DNA of 64,000 bases from an uncultured Eubacterium sp. (GCA_910589045.1 CAJUSH010000001.1:101855-165854), one strand, 5' to 3'. Shown: positions 17,418 through 26,630, numbered from the stretch's first letter. Numbers and translations: made by a program. The notes: generated by a model not told the origin, from the letters alone.

Positions 17418-18734
17418 ATGGAACAGAACAGGGAAGCGGCGAAGGAAGCCGCAAAACAGGTATCCGGCACGCCTCCGGGAAAAAAGAAAAGCGGCATGGC
17501 AAAGGCGGTGTGCGTGCTGGCAGTGCTGGCGTTCATCTGCGCAGTAGGAGCCTCCGTCGGTATGAACGTTGTCCTGATTGGAGAGATGCGCGCGCAGAAG
17601 GAGCAGGGCGCGAAGATGAGCCGGTTTATCGATGATGAGCGGGCGCGTCAGGCAAAGGAAGCCGAGAAGGAGAGCAGCTATCAGGAGGACGGCTATGTGG
17701 TCATGGGCCAGTATGAGATCCGGAGCACGAAGGAGATTTCCGATGCATATGTAAAGAGCGATCCGTCGGGCCTAAGCGGTGAGGACAAAGAGACTTATGA
17801 CATGGCGGCGAAGGTGCTGGAGGAGATCATCAGGGACGGCATGAACAGCTATGAGAAGGAGCTGGCGATTTACGAGTGGATGCTTGAAAATCTCGGGGCG
17901 GGCCGCGGCCATGTGATCGCGATGCCGGGACAGAGCAGTGCGTGCTTTACGCCCCATGACGTGCTGAAAAATAAGAGTGCCGTGTGCGTCGGCTATGCGA
18001 CGACGTTTCGCCTGCTGGCAAACATGGTGGGGCTGGAGGTACATATCGTTCACAACGAATCCCATTCCTGGGACATGGTAAAGCTGGACGACGGCGAGTG
18101 GTATCAGCTGGACATCTGGGCGGACGGCGCCATGCCCTACCGGAATTTTAATGTGACCGACGAGGTGATGCGTGCCAGAAACGAGTGGGACGGCTCGGCA
18201 TTGCCGGAGGCGAAGGGGACGAAGTATTCCTATGCGGTACAGAACGCAAAGCCGTTAAAGTCGCTGGAAGATCTGCCGAAAAAAATCAAGAAAGCGATCG
18301 ATAACAAAAAGGATGCGCTGTTTTTTAAGCTTCCGCGGGCACTCACCGAGGAGGAACGAAACGTAGCGGATCAGATGATGAGCCTGATCACACAGGCAAT
18401 ATCTACTCTGCCGGAGGGCGGTGAAATGGATATTACCGGAAACTGGGTTCCGAACGGTGAGGATGATAACCATGTACTGGCCATATATTTTCATCGTTTT
18501 TCCGGAGACAGTACAGTTGAAAATGACCTGTCGCCGGAGAAGGCAAAAGAGCTTGTAAAGCTGATCAATGAGGTCTTCGGTACGACTCTGACAGACTCGG
18601 GCACATCAGGCGGGGAGAAAGCTGTACCCTTCGCAGAGAGTGCGGGCGGCGGCACAGTGACGCTCGACGCGAATGGGAACGAGACGTATTTCATGGTTGA
18701 TGAAAACGGAGACAAGATTTTTGCAGCAGGATGA
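17418..18734 (+). CDS. Membrane-anchored transglutaminase-like protein, paralogue 1
   Basis: The product has 438 residues. A Lys-rich cytoplasmic N-terminus (~1-27) is followed by one transmembrane segment (~28-52), a coiled region with the conserved FIDDERARQAKEAE, and an extracellular transglutaminase-like domain. That domain has Cys in AVCVGYATTFRLLANMVGL, His in NESHSWDMVKL and Asp in WYQLDIWAD. The C-terminal 100 residues are family-specific and end in a DANGNETYFMVDENGDK-type motif. A purine-rich AAAGGAAAGAG ribosome binding site precedes the ATG. The next gene is a close paralogue 55 nt away. Substrate unknown; a wall-modifying or peptidase role is inference. Confidence 0.82.
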   Translation: MEQNREAAKEAAKQVSGTPPGKKKSGMAKAVCVLAVLAFICAVGASVGMNVVLIGEMRAQKEQGAKMSRFIDDERARQAKEAEKESSYQEDGYVVMGQYEIRSTKEISDAYVKSDPSGLSGEDKETYDMAAKVLEEIIRDGMNSYEKELAIYEWMLENLGAGRGHVIAMPGQSSACFTPHDVLKNKSAVCVGYATTFRLLANMVGLEVHIVHNESHSWDMVKLDDGEWYQLDIWADGAMPYRNFNVTDEVMRARNEWDGSALPEAKGTKYSYAVQNAKPLKSLEDLPKKIKKAIDNKKDALFFKLPRALTEEERNVADQMMSLITQAISTLPEGGEMDITGNWVPNGEDDNHVLAIYFHRFSGDSTVENDLSPEKAKELVKLINEVFGTTLTDSGTSGGEKAVPFAESAGGGTVTLDANGNETYFMVDENGDKIFAAG

Positions 18735-18789
18735 TGAATGTGTAATCAGAATATAATTTCTGATAGATGTTAGAAGGAAGGAAAGAGCA

Positions 18790-20136
18790 ATGGAAGAGAA
18801 CAGGGAACAGAACAGAGAAGCGGTCGTGCAGGCATCCGGCGTACCGGCGCCTGCGAAGAAAAAAAGCGCAATGGCGCGAAAGGTGGCATTTGCGCTTACT
18901 GCGGTCGTGCTGCTGGGCGGAGTAGGAACCTCCGTCGGTATGAACGTGGTGCTGATGGACGAGATGCGCGCCCAGAAGGAGCAGAGCGTGAAGATGAGCC
19001 AGTTTATCGATGATGAGCGGGCACGTCAGGCAAAGGAGGCGGAGCAGGAGAGCACCTATCAGGAGGACGGCTTCAAGGTCATGGATCAGTACGAGATCCG
19101 GAGCACAAAAGAGATTTCCGACGCATATTTAAAGAGCGATCCGTCAGGCCTAAGCAGCGAGGATAAAAAGACGTACGATATGGCGTCCAAGCTGCTCGGC
19201 GAGATCATCCGGGATAACATGACGGATTATGAGAAGGAGCTGGCGATTTATGAGTGGATGGTGGACAATATCGGGCACGGCAGCGGACATGTGATCGCGA
19301 TGCCGGGGCAGAGCAGCGAATGCTATACGCCCCACGATGTGCTCGCAAACAAAAATGCCGTGTGCGTGGGCTATGCGACGACATTCCGCCTGCTTGCAAA
19401 CATGGTGGGACTGGATGTGCATATCGTACATAATGAATATCATTCCTGGGATATGGTGAAGCTGGATGACGGCGAGTGGTATCAGCTGGATGTATATTCC
19501 GATGCGGGCGGCGTCAGATACCGGAACTTTAACATGACCGACGAGACGGCGCGCAACGGACATGAGTGGGACGGCTCGGCCCTGCCGGAGGCAAAGGGCA
19601 CAAAATATTCCTATGCGGTCCAGAATGCGAAGGAGCTGAAGGATTTAAATGATCTTCCCAAAAAGATCAAGAATGCTCTTGATAAAAAGCAGGATCACCT
19701 GTTCTTCAAGTTCCCGAAGGCGCTCACCGAGGAGGAGCTTACACTTGCGGATCAGATGATGAACTATATTGTGCAGGCGATATACATGCTGCCGGAGGGC
19801 GGAAGTCTGGATGTCAGCGGTATGTGGATCCCCAACGGCGTGGACGACAATAACATTCTGGCAATCTATATCAACGATTACTCGAACAGCGAAAACAGCG
19901 GCGCGGGTGACCTGCCGTCGGAGAAGCTTTCCGAGCTTGTGAAGAAGATCAACGAAATTTTCGGCTCGGCACTGCCGGATCCGTCTGAGACCGGTGGAGC
20001 AGGCACTGTGCCGGAACCGCCCGCAGACGGTAGCGATAAGGTGGAGACAGTCACCAAGATCGATGAGAACGGCAGTCAGACAACGTGGACGATCGATGCG
20101 AACGGAAATAAAGAAAAGCTCGGCTTCGAGGCGTAG
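18790..20136 (+). CDS. Membrane-anchored transglutaminase-like protein, paralogue 2
   Basis: The product has 448 residues and matches the preceding gene almost end to end: the same KKKSxMA-transmembrane start, the same FIDDERARQAKEAEQES linker, and the same Cys (AVCVGYATTFRLLANMVGL), His (NEYHSWDMVKL) and Asp (WYQLDVYSD) regions. It diverges mostly in the last ~110 residues, which end in IDENGSQTTWTIDANGNKEK. This is a clear tandem duplication with both copies intact. An AGGAAGGAAAGAG ribosome binding site precedes the start. It is followed 29 nt later by the DUF4358 lipoprotein. Confidence 0.82.
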   Translation: MEENREQNREAVVQASGVPAPAKKKSAMARKVAFALTAVVLLGGVGTSVGMNVVLMDEMRAQKEQSVKMSQFIDDERARQAKEAEQESTYQEDGFKVMDQYEIRSTKEISDAYLKSDPSGLSSEDKKTYDMASKLLGEIIRDNMTDYEKELAIYEWMVDNIGHGSGHVIAMPGQSSECYTPHDVLANKNAVCVGYATTFRLLANMVGLDVHIVHNEYHSWDMVKLDDGEWYQLDVYSDAGGVRYRNFNMTDETARNGHEWDGSALPEAKGTKYSYAVQNAKELKDLNDLPKKIKNALDKKQDHLFFKFPKALTEEELTLADQMMNYIVQAIYMLPEGGSLDVSGMWIPNGVDDNNILAIYINDYSNSENSGAGDLPSEKLSELVKKINEIFGSALPDPSETGGAGTVPEPPADGSDKVETVTKIDENGSQTTWTIDANGNKEKLGFEA

Positions 20137-20165
20137 ATGGCAGAAAGGGAAGAGGATAAAAGAGG

Positions 20166-20675
20166 ATGAAACGTTTTTGTAAGGCAATCGCGGTCTGCCT
20201 GTGCGGGGCGCTGCTTAGCTTCACGGCAGGCTGCGGCGGTGAAAAGGAGCCTGTGGACGTACAGGATGCGCAGGCTGTGGATATGGATGAGCTGCGGGAA
20301 GCGATGCTCGCGGCGGACACGACGCTGCCGGAGATGAAATTGTCCACGAGCGAGGATGAAAAGGGTGAGCTGAATTTTACCGTGTTTTCGGATTTTGATT
20401 ACGGGCGGGTGCAGTCCTATTTTTACGCCTATGCGGCGGAGGGCGGCCCCCAGGAGATCGCGGTGGTGGAGCTGAAGGAGGACGGGGATGCCGCCGCGCT
20501 CATGAATACGCTGCAGGATCATCTTGAGCTGCGCAGGGGAGCGCTGGGAGAGTATGCGCCGGATCAGCTTGCGATGGTGGAGCATGCGGTTATCAAACAG
20601 TATGGCCGCTACGTCGCGATGATCATCGCGGAAAAGAGCGGGCTTGTGCAGCAGGCACTGGGCGATCTGATGTGA
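20166..20675 (+). CDS. DUF4358 family lipoprotein
   Basis: The product has 169 residues. The signal peptide ends in a lipobox (SFTAGCGG; Cys ~23), so the mature protein is membrane-anchored outside the cell. The rest fits DUF4358, a Clostridia family often found near MBOAT and DHHW acetylation genes: an EIAVVELK strand, then the helix with ALMNTLQDHLELRRGALGEYAPDQ and a final YVAMIIAEKSG. Function is unknown. It lies between the transglutaminase paralogues and the MBOAT gene on the same strand. Confidence 0.8.
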   Translation: MKRFCKAIAVCLCGALLSFTAGCGGEKEPVDVQDAQAVDMDELREAMLAADTTLPEMKLSTSEDEKGELNFTVFSDFDYGRVQSYFYAYAAEGGPQEIAVVELKEDGDAAALMNTLQDHLELRRGALGEYAPDQLAMVEHAVIKQYGRYVAMIIAEKSGLVQQALGDLM

Positions 20676-20761
20676 GCCGTTCCGAAAAAAGCAATCCGCA
20701 GGATTTTTGAGACGGATATTGGACGGTTACGGAGATATTGAAACAGGAAGAGGATAAAAGA

Positions 20762-22168
20762 ATGGTATTCAGCAGTATGATTTTTCTGTGCGCCTTTTTG
20801 CCGGTGGTTTTGCTCGTATATTTTTTGATCCCAAAGCAGTCACGCAATCTGTGGCTGCTTTTGGCGAGTTTGTTTTTCTATGCGTGGGGCGAGCCGCGCT
20901 ACATCCTTATCATGCTGTTTTCGACTGTTTTCGACTATTGCAACGGCCGGGCGATCGAGGCGGCTGATGCGCGGGGAAAGCATGATTCGCTGGGACGTGC
21001 CGTTCTGGCACTGTCCGTGGCCGGGAACCTGGGAATTTTGTGCTTTTTTAAATACACGGATTTTGTGCTGGGGACCGTGAATACGCTGGCGGGGACACAG
21101 CTTGGGCTTTTGCAGCTGGCGCTTCCGATCGGCATCTCGTTTTACACGTTTCAGACGATGTCGTACACCATCGACGTGTACCGGGGCGAGACAAAGGCAC
21201 AGCACAATATCATTTCCTTCGGCATGTATGTGTGTCTGTTTCCGCAGCTTATCGCAGGACCGATCGTCCGCTACAAGGATGTGCAAAGAGAAGTGGATGC
21301 GCGGGAAACAACTGCGGAGGGCACGGCGCGGGGGCTGCAGCGTTTTCTGCTGGGGCTTGCGAAGAAGGTATTGTTTGCGAACCAGATTGGCGCGCTCTGG
21401 GATTATATACAGGGGCTTGGCGGTTCGGATATGAGCACGGCGATGGCGTGGCTGGGAGCACTGGCCTTTACGTTCCAGATTTACTTTGATTTTTCAGGCT
21501 ATTCGGATATGGCGATCGGCCTTGGGGAAATTTTTGGGTTTCATTTTCCGGAAAACTTCGACCATCCCTATGAGTCGCGCAGCATCACGGAGTTCTGGCG
21601 CCGGTGGCATATGACGCTTGGCACCTGGTTTCGGGAGTATCTTTACATTCCCCTGGGCGGCAACCGCAGGGGGCTTCCCCGACAGGTGTTCAACCTGTTT
21701 GCCGTATGGTTTCTGACCGGCTTATGGCACGGGGCAGGATGGAATTTTATTTTGTGGGGGCTGTATTATTTTGTGCTCCTCATGCTGGAAAAGTGTGTGC
21801 TTTTGCGGGTGCTGGAGCGGATACCGAAGCTTTTGCAGCATCTCTACACGATGTTTTTTGTGGTCGTGGGCTGGGTGATCTTTGCGTGCGATGACATGCA
21901 GCTGCTGCCCGGTTATTTGAAGGCGATGTTTTTTATGGGAACGGAGCCGGGAAACCGGCTGGCGCTCTTCGAATGGGATATTTATGCGCCGTTTCTGTGC
22001 ATTTTGCTGTTTGCATCGACGACGCTTCCGGTGCGTATCTCGAAGAAGCTTTTTGCGGAACCGCAGAGACAGCCGTTTTTGATGGGATATACGCTGGTGC
22101 TTTTTGTGCTCTCTCTGGCGTTTCTCGTGAGCGGGAGCTACAATCCGTTTTTGTATTTTAGATTTTAA
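20762..22168 (+). CDS. MBOAT family membrane O-acyltransferase (AlgI/DltB-like)
   Basis: The product has 468 residues from ATG 20762, which is preceded by AGGAAGAGG. Many hydrophobic helices are present. Signatures of the AlgI/PatA-type MBOAT group include FPQLIAGPIVRYKDV (~160), YFDFSGYSDMAIGLGEIFGFHFPENFDHPY (~245-275), EFWRRWHMTLGTWFREYLYIPLGGNR (~280) and the catalytic His in FLTGLWHGAGWNFILWG (~325). The enzyme is expected to pass acyl (acetyl) groups across the membrane to an extracytoplasmic polymer. The DHHW gene directly downstream is its usual partner. Confidence 0.93.
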   Translation: MVFSSMIFLCAFLPVVLLVYFLIPKQSRNLWLLLASLFFYAWGEPRYILIMLFSTVFDYCNGRAIEAADARGKHDSLGRAVLALSVAGNLGILCFFKYTDFVLGTVNTLAGTQLGLLQLALPIGISFYTFQTMSYTIDVYRGETKAQHNIISFGMYVCLFPQLIAGPIVRYKDVQREVDARETTAEGTARGLQRFLLGLAKKVLFANQIGALWDYIQGLGGSDMSTAMAWLGALAFTFQIYFDFSGYSDMAIGLGEIFGFHFPENFDHPYESRSITEFWRRWHMTLGTWFREYLYIPLGGNRRGLPRQVFNLFAVWFLTGLWHGAGWNFILWGLYYFVLLMLEKCVLLRVLERIPKLLQHLYTMFFVVVGWVIFACDDMQLLPGYLKAMFFMGTEPGNRLALFEWDIYAPFLCILLFASTTLPVRISKKLFAEPQRQPFLMGYTLVLFVLSLAFLVSGSYNPFLYFRF

Positions 22169-22238
22169 CGGCCGGACGTTATCTGTGGGAGCTTACAGCC
22201 CATCGGAGCGAAGCCGTTACGGCAGGAGATATCAGGAT

Positions 22239-23468
22239 ATGGAACAAAACAAACCGAAAAAGCAAAACAAGCAAAAAAGGGAGCGCAGCGGGCCGGAGCG
22301 CCTGGCGCGTATGTATGCGGGTATTGTGATTGGCGCGCTCGCCCTCGGGGGTGTGCTGCTTCTGGTGCTGCCGCAAAAGAAGTATTCGCCGTCCGAGAAC
22401 CGGTATCTGACAAAGCGGCCAAAGATCACGGCGGAGGGGATTTTTTCCGGCGAGGTACAGCGGGATCTGACAGAGGCGGCCAGCGACCAGTTTCCGCTGC
22501 GCGACCGGTGGATGCAGATTGCGACGACAAGCCAGTTTTTGCTGTTCCACCGGGAAATTAACGGTGTCTATATCGGAAGGGACCATACGCTCTTTAATAA
22601 GGTGACGGACAGTGATCTCTCCGAGAAAAATTACCGTGCAAATCTGGGCTATGTCACGGCGATGGCGGCGGAGACGACCGGGGATGTGTCGGTGATGCTT
22701 GTCCCGAGTCCCGCAACGCTGCAGCAGGAGAAGCTGCCGACCCACGGCGTCATATACGACAGCGAGCCGTACGAGACGCTCGGGGTCTCGCTGTGCGAGG
22801 CGGACAGTGTGCGTTTTGTGCAGACCGGCGGGGAGCTGGCGCGGCATTTGAGAAAAAATGAAAAGCTTTATTTTTCTACGGACCATCACTGGACGACAAA
22901 CGGGGCATATATCGGCGCGTCGGTCTATCTTGGCGCGCAGGACCGAAGCATCGCACCACAGGCGGATTTTGGTGTGGAGACGGTGCGGGAGGACTTTTAC
23001 GGAACGATCTACTCAAAGGTGGCGGGGCTTGGGCTGATCCGGCCGGAGGCGCTTGCGCTGCCGTGTGCACTGCCGGAGGGGCTGACGATAGAGACGGACG
23101 GCCCGCCTGCGGATGCGCCTGGCGTGAACGGAGAAAAGTCGATGCCGAAGCTGACCGGCATCTACGACGAGAGCAAGCTGGACGGGAAGGATAAATATGC
23201 GGTTTATTTCGGGGGAAATTACGGGCGGCTGACGATTAAAAATCCGTCTGCGGGAGAGGGCGGCTCTCTGCTGATGTTCAAGGATTCCTTTGCAAACAGC
23301 ATGGTTCCGTATTTGCTGGATAATTATGCGCAGATTACGATGATCGATCTGCGCTACTACAACGAATCCGTTCCCGCGCTGGTATCGGAAGGCTGGGATG
23401 AGATACTGATTTGCTATGAGATGAGTAATTTTATAAACGACCGGAACCTGGTAAAGCTGATCCGGTAG
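22239..23468 (+). CDS. DHHW family protein (AlgJ/AlgX-like partner of MBOAT)
   Basis: The product has 409 residues from ATG 22239, with GGCAGGAG upstream. A Lys-rich start and one transmembrane helix (~25-48) precede an extracytoplasmic SGNH-like domain. The signature YFSTDHHWTTNGAY (~211-224) gives the family its name, and LLMFKDSFANSMVPYL (~350) carries the later conserved Asp-Ser. By analogy with AlgJ/AlgX, it likely completes transfer of the acyl group delivered by the MBOAT. The acceptor polymer is not shown by the sequence. A terminator follows. Confidence 0.88.
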   Translation: MEQNKPKKQNKQKRERSGPERLARMYAGIVIGALALGGVLLLVLPQKKYSPSENRYLTKRPKITAEGIFSGEVQRDLTEAASDQFPLRDRWMQIATTSQFLLFHREINGVYIGRDHTLFNKVTDSDLSEKNYRANLGYVTAMAAETTGDVSVMLVPSPATLQQEKLPTHGVIYDSEPYETLGVSLCEADSVRFVQTGGELARHLRKNEKLYFSTDHHWTTNGAYIGASVYLGAQDRSIAPQADFGVETVREDFYGTIYSKVAGLGLIRPEALALPCALPEGLTIETDGPPADAPGVNGEKSMPKLTGIYDESKLDGKDKYAVYFGGNYGRLTIKNPSAGEGGSLLMFKDSFANSMVPYLLDNYAQITMIDLRYYNESVPALVSEGWDEILICYEMSNFINDRNLVKLIR

Positions 23469-23474
23469 CATGCA

Positions 23475-23509
23475 GGGAGATTGCACGGGGCGGCAATCTC
23501 CCGCTTTTT
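23475..23509 (+). terminator. Terminator after the MBOAT-DHHW pair
   Basis: GGGAGATTGC / GCAATCTCCC is a perfect 10-bp stem with an 8-nt loop, followed by GCTTTTTA. It lies directly after the DHHW stop. Confidence 0.85.
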
Positions 23510-23566
23510 ATCGTATGATGGCGTTTCACGAGCGCATAATTCAAATTTGAGACGTGTAAGTGTGCA

Positions 23567-23595
23567 TTGCGGATTACAGGCCGTTCTTTTATAAT
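23567..23595 (+). promoter_or_regulatory. Possible promoter for the ECF sigma operon
   Basis: TTGCGG (23567-23572), a 17-bp spacer and TATAAT (23590-23595). The -35 is weak but identical to that of the promoter at 26543. It would give a ~150-nt leader that includes the inverted repeats GGAACA...TGTTCC and GCCGCGGT...ACCACGGC. Confidence 0.45.
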
Positions 23596-23751
23596 CAGGC
23601 GTATGAAAGGAACAGGCAATGTGTTCCGGGACAGAAAAATAATTTTATTTTTGTGTAGTATTTTGAACGAAGCCTTCGTTTGGTTTGATGTAAGTACCTC
23701 AAAACAGCCGCGGTGATAACCACGGCGGGATGCGCGCAGGGGAGAAAGCAG

Positions 23752-24294
23752 ATGTTACTATTTTTATCCATGTTGGATACGCCGGAGGAGCAGAGTAAGT
23801 TTACAAGGCTCTATGAAACATACCGTTACCTTTTGTGGTATGTGGCAAAGGATATTTTAAAAGATAAGGATCTGGCGGAGGACGCGGTGCAGGAAGCATA
23901 TCTGACATTAACGCGGCACATGGATCAGGTGGAGGAGGTGGACAGCCCGCGGACAAAGCGGTTTCTGGTGACAATCACGAAGAGCAGGGCGATCGATATC
24001 CTGAGGCGGGAGCGGCGCATGGACATGACGGAGTTTGCGGATGCGCTTGGTGATGCGCAGGACAACGATACGCTTGACGCATATCTGGCAGTGGAGCGTT
24101 ATGAGCAGATCGTGGCGGCGATCCGCAGTCTGGATGAGAATTACCGGATCGTGCTCGAATGCCGTTATCTGCACGAGATGACGGAACGGGAGACAGCCGA
24201 GGCGCTTGACCTGCCGCAAAAGACCGTGAATGTCCGTATTTGGCGGGCCAGAAAAAAATTACAACAGGTGCTTTCGGAATATAGGGAGGCATAG
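23752..24294 (+). CDS. RNA polymerase sigma factor, ECF-like
   Basis: The product has 180 residues from ATG 23752, with AGGGGAGA upstream. Region 2 contains YRYLLWYVAKDILKDKDLAEDAVQEAYLTL and the -10 recognition helix around RTKRFLVTITKSRAIDILRRE. Region 4 contains LDENYRIVLECRYLHEMTERETAEALDLPQKTVNVRIWRARKKL with a clear helix-turn-helix. It should redirect RNA polymerase to a small regulon. The membrane protein whose ATG follows its stop by 1 nt is probably its anti-sigma factor. Confidence 0.9.
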   Translation: MLLFLSMLDTPEEQSKFTRLYETYRYLLWYVAKDILKDKDLAEDAVQEAYLTLTRHMDQVEEVDSPRTKRFLVTITKSRAIDILRRERRMDMTEFADALGDAQDNDTLDAYLAVERYEQIVAAIRSLDENYRIVLECRYLHEMTERETAEALDLPQKTVNVRIWRARKKLQQVLSEYREA

Positions 24295-24295
24295 C

Positions 24296-25279
24296 ATGAG
24301 TCTGAATATAAATGGTGAACGTCTGCTGGCGGAGGCGCTGGCAGATGCGATGGAGCGGGATCTGGCAAATGTGCCCGAACAAGAACAGCTCAAAAAGCAG
24401 CATCGCTTTTCAAAAAAATTTGTAAGAAGGATGAAACGAATAGAAGCAGAAGCCGATGCGCCAGGCAGAGCAAAAGCAGGGGAGAACGTGCCGGACAAAG
24501 CAGGGAATCCGGTCGGGAGTTCAAAAGGGCGACGGACGGACTTTGCGGCTTTGGGCAGAAAAGCAGGACGCTTTGGCGCAGCGGCGGCAGCGCTTGTATG
24601 TATCGCAGGACTTACGGCATTTTTGGGCGTGATGGGCAGAATAGGTACTTCGGAGGGTTATGACACAGATATGGCTGCGGATGAAAAGGCAGCAGGGGCG
24701 AACCAGGAGACCGCGGATGTCCCGGCAGATGATGCGGATATCTCCTCAGAGAATGGGGGAGATGCCGGGGCTGGTGATAGGGCGGATGCCCCGGCAGACG
24801 CGCCTGCCGATTTTGAGGAGCGTGCAGACTTCGCGGGGGAGCCTGCGGTACCCGGCTGGCAGGAGCGGCTTCTGGAAGAGAGCAGGAAAGCGGACGAACT
24901 GATCCTGTGGTATCTGAAGGACGTGTATGACGGGGGCAGTTTTGTGCTGGAATCGGAGCTGGCGGACAGCAAAAAAACGAATGACCCGGCTGCCCGGACG
25001 GTGCGCGCAAGCCAGATCTACGAGGTTTATTATGAGGAGAGCGCGGATGCATGGGTGCGTGTTTACCATACGGATCGCAGTATGAGCGAATGTGAGCGGG
25101 ATGTAATCTGGGGGGAAGAGTACAATATGCGGGAGCTGAATATGACAAAACCGGGCACCTATCGCGTAGTGCGTCAGGTCAACAGCTATCGGCAGGTGCT
25201 GGAGCTGACGCTGGAGACGGCGGAATTTGACGAGTGTACGGATGGGCTTGTTTCCGGGAAGGGGATTGGTGAGCGGTAA
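24296..25279 (+). CDS. Putative anti-sigma factor / single-pass membrane regulator
   Basis: The product has 327 residues from ATG 24296 (GGGAGG upstream), starting 1 nt after the sigma stop. Residues 1-~50 form a charged cytoplasmic helix-rich region (ALADAMERDLANVPEQEQL, FSKKFVRRMKRIEAE). A transmembrane segment lies at ~98-122 (FGAAAAALVCIAGLTAFLGVMG). An Asp/Ala-rich linker and an extracellular domain of ~120 residues follow. No named domain was recognised; the anti-sigma role rests on topology and position. Similar sigma-membrane protein pairs sense envelope conditions. Confidence 0.65.
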   Translation: MSLNINGERLLAEALADAMERDLANVPEQEQLKKQHRFSKKFVRRMKRIEAEADAPGRAKAGENVPDKAGNPVGSSKGRRTDFAALGRKAGRFGAAAAALVCIAGLTAFLGVMGRIGTSEGYDTDMAADEKAAGANQETADVPADDADISSENGGDAGAGDRADAPADAPADFEERADFAGEPAVPGWQERLLEESRKADELILWYLKDVYDGGSFVLESELADSKKTNDPAARTVRASQIYEVYYEESADAWVRVYHTDRSMSECERDVIWGEEYNMRELNMTKPGTYRVVRQVNSYRQVLELTLETAEFDECTDGLVSGKGIGER

Positions 25280-25323
25280 TCTGACCGGTACCCTGGACAC
25301 AATAGCAGAAAAGGAGGAGAAAT

Positions 25324-26388
25324 ATGAAGAAGAGAATGTATGTAATGCTGCTGGCACTTTCCATGGCATTGTCCCTGGGCGCGTGCGGTGCGGCGGCGGG
25401 CGGTCAGGCCTATGATGCTGCGGCTGCGGATGAGAACGGATTTTCCGAGATGAAGGAGGAGATTGCCGATGCGGATATCGCAGAGGACGATTATGCAGCA
25501 GATGACTCGGGGGATGCCCCTGCGGACAATACGACGCAGGAACGGGACCTGAAAGATGCGGCCGATGCCGAACATATGAAAGAGAGCAGCGAAAAGATCA
25601 TTTACACCTATAATTATTCGGTGGAGACGAAAACGTTTGAGGAGCTGATGCAGCATGTACAGCAGCGTGTGGATGAGTACGGCGGCTATATAGAAAGCTC
25701 CGAGATCAACGGCAATCCCGAGATGAACATCAGGCGTTATGCGCAGATGATTATCCGCGTTCCGGCGGAAAAGATGCATGAGTTTCTGGAAATGGTGACG
25801 AGCAAATCCAATGTAACCTATTCCAGCACCTCATCGGAAAATGTAACCCTCAGCTATGTGGATATGCAAAGCCATGTGGAGGCGCTGAAGACGGAGCAGA
25901 AGAGCCTGATGGATATGCTCGAGCATGCGGATACGATCGAGGCCATTATCGCGATTCAGAGTCAGCTGACAAATGTGCGCTATGAGCTGGAGTCCTATGA
26001 GTCCCAGCTAAGGATATATGACAACCGCATCAATTATTCGACGCTGTATCTGGATATCAACGAGGTGGACCGGGAGAGCAGTGTCGCCACAAAGCTAAGC
26101 TACGGCGAGGAGATCAGTCAGGGAATCTCCAACACGATGTACGATCTGGGGCAGGGTCTGCGCGACCTCTCCATCTGGTTCCTTGTCAATCTGCCGATTC
26201 TGCTGCTTCTGGCAGTACTCCTTGTCATTGCGTTCTTCATCGGGCGTGCGCTTGTAAAACGCAGCGCCAAAAGAAAGGCGAGGGGAGCAGCCGGAGTCTG
26301 GACCTCTGGCACGGATGAAAATCAAAAGAAGAAGGAAGCGAACGGGAAGGAAGCGAACGAGAAGGAAGCGTCCGGGGAGAAGAACTGA
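25324..26388 (+). CDS. DUF4349 family lipoprotein
   Basis: The product has 354 residues. The signal peptide ends in a lipobox (LSLGACGAA; Cys ~21). An acidic linker is followed by the DUF4349 domain (~90-295): KIIYTYNYSVETKTFEELMQHVQQRVDEYGGYIES, then a long coiled coil (EALKTEQKSLMDMLEHADTIEAIIAIQSQL) and YSTLYLDINE. A transmembrane helix (~281-305) and a basic tail with KEANGKEANEKEASGEK repeats close the protein. DUF4349 proteins are envelope proteins of unknown role, often near sigma/anti-sigma pairs as here. AAGGAGGAG precedes the ATG. Confidence 0.87.
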   Translation: MKKRMYVMLLALSMALSLGACGAAAGGQAYDAAAADENGFSEMKEEIADADIAEDDYAADDSGDAPADNTTQERDLKDAADAEHMKESSEKIIYTYNYSVETKTFEELMQHVQQRVDEYGGYIESSEINGNPEMNIRRYAQMIIRVPAEKMHEFLEMVTSKSNVTYSSTSSENVTLSYVDMQSHVEALKTEQKSLMDMLEHADTIEAIIAIQSQLTNVRYELESYESQLRIYDNRINYSTLYLDINEVDRESSVATKLSYGEEISQGISNTMYDLGQGLRDLSIWFLVNLPILLLLAVLLVIAFFIGRALVKRSAKRKARGAAGVWTSGTDENQKKKEANGKEANEKEASGEKN

Positions 26389-26426
26389 TTGCGAAGGGAA
26401 TCGCTGTTTTGGGCGGAACGATTGTT

Positions 26427-26503
26427 AAAATCGCCCCTCACACCTGAATCATGTTCTTACGGACTGCGCAGTAAATGCGTATTCCTGCCCCATGCAAAGT
26501 AAC
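26427..26503 (-). repeat. 77-nt dispersed repeat, copy B (inverted relative to copy A)
   Basis: The reverse complement matches 14560-14636 with 4 mismatches over 77 nt, including a perfect 53-nt core (CGCATTTACTGCGCAGTCCG and onward). It lies in the gap after the DUF4349 gene. Only the part next to the GTTAC end is shared; sequence beyond the GGGGCGATTTT edge differs from copy A. Confidence 0.85.
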
Positions 26504-26542
26504 CATAGATACCAAAACTTTCATGCAAATCAGGCGTGGCAC

Positions 26543-26572
26543 TTGCGGCTATCCTCATTCCTGTGGTATAAT
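26543..26572 (+). promoter_or_regulatory. Promoter for the large Ig-like protein gene
   Basis: TTGCGG (26543-26548), an 18-bp spacer and TATAAT (26567-26572) preceded by TGG, i.e. an extended -10. Confidence 0.7.
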
Positions 26573-26602
26573 ACGAGCACTTGGCGAGGTTTTTGCGAGC
26601 CT

Positions 26603-26630
26603 CCCTGCACGGCAGAACTGCCGTGCAGGG
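26603..26630. promoter_or_regulatory. Strong hairpin in the 5' leader of the Ig-like protein gene
   Basis: CCCTGCACGGCAG / CTGCCGTGCAGGG is a perfect 13-bp inverted repeat with an AA centre, about 25 nt after the predicted transcript start and 55 nt before the start codon. The following TCTTTG is too short for a good terminator. It could stabilise the mRNA 5' end or bind a regulator (inference). Confidence 0.55.
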
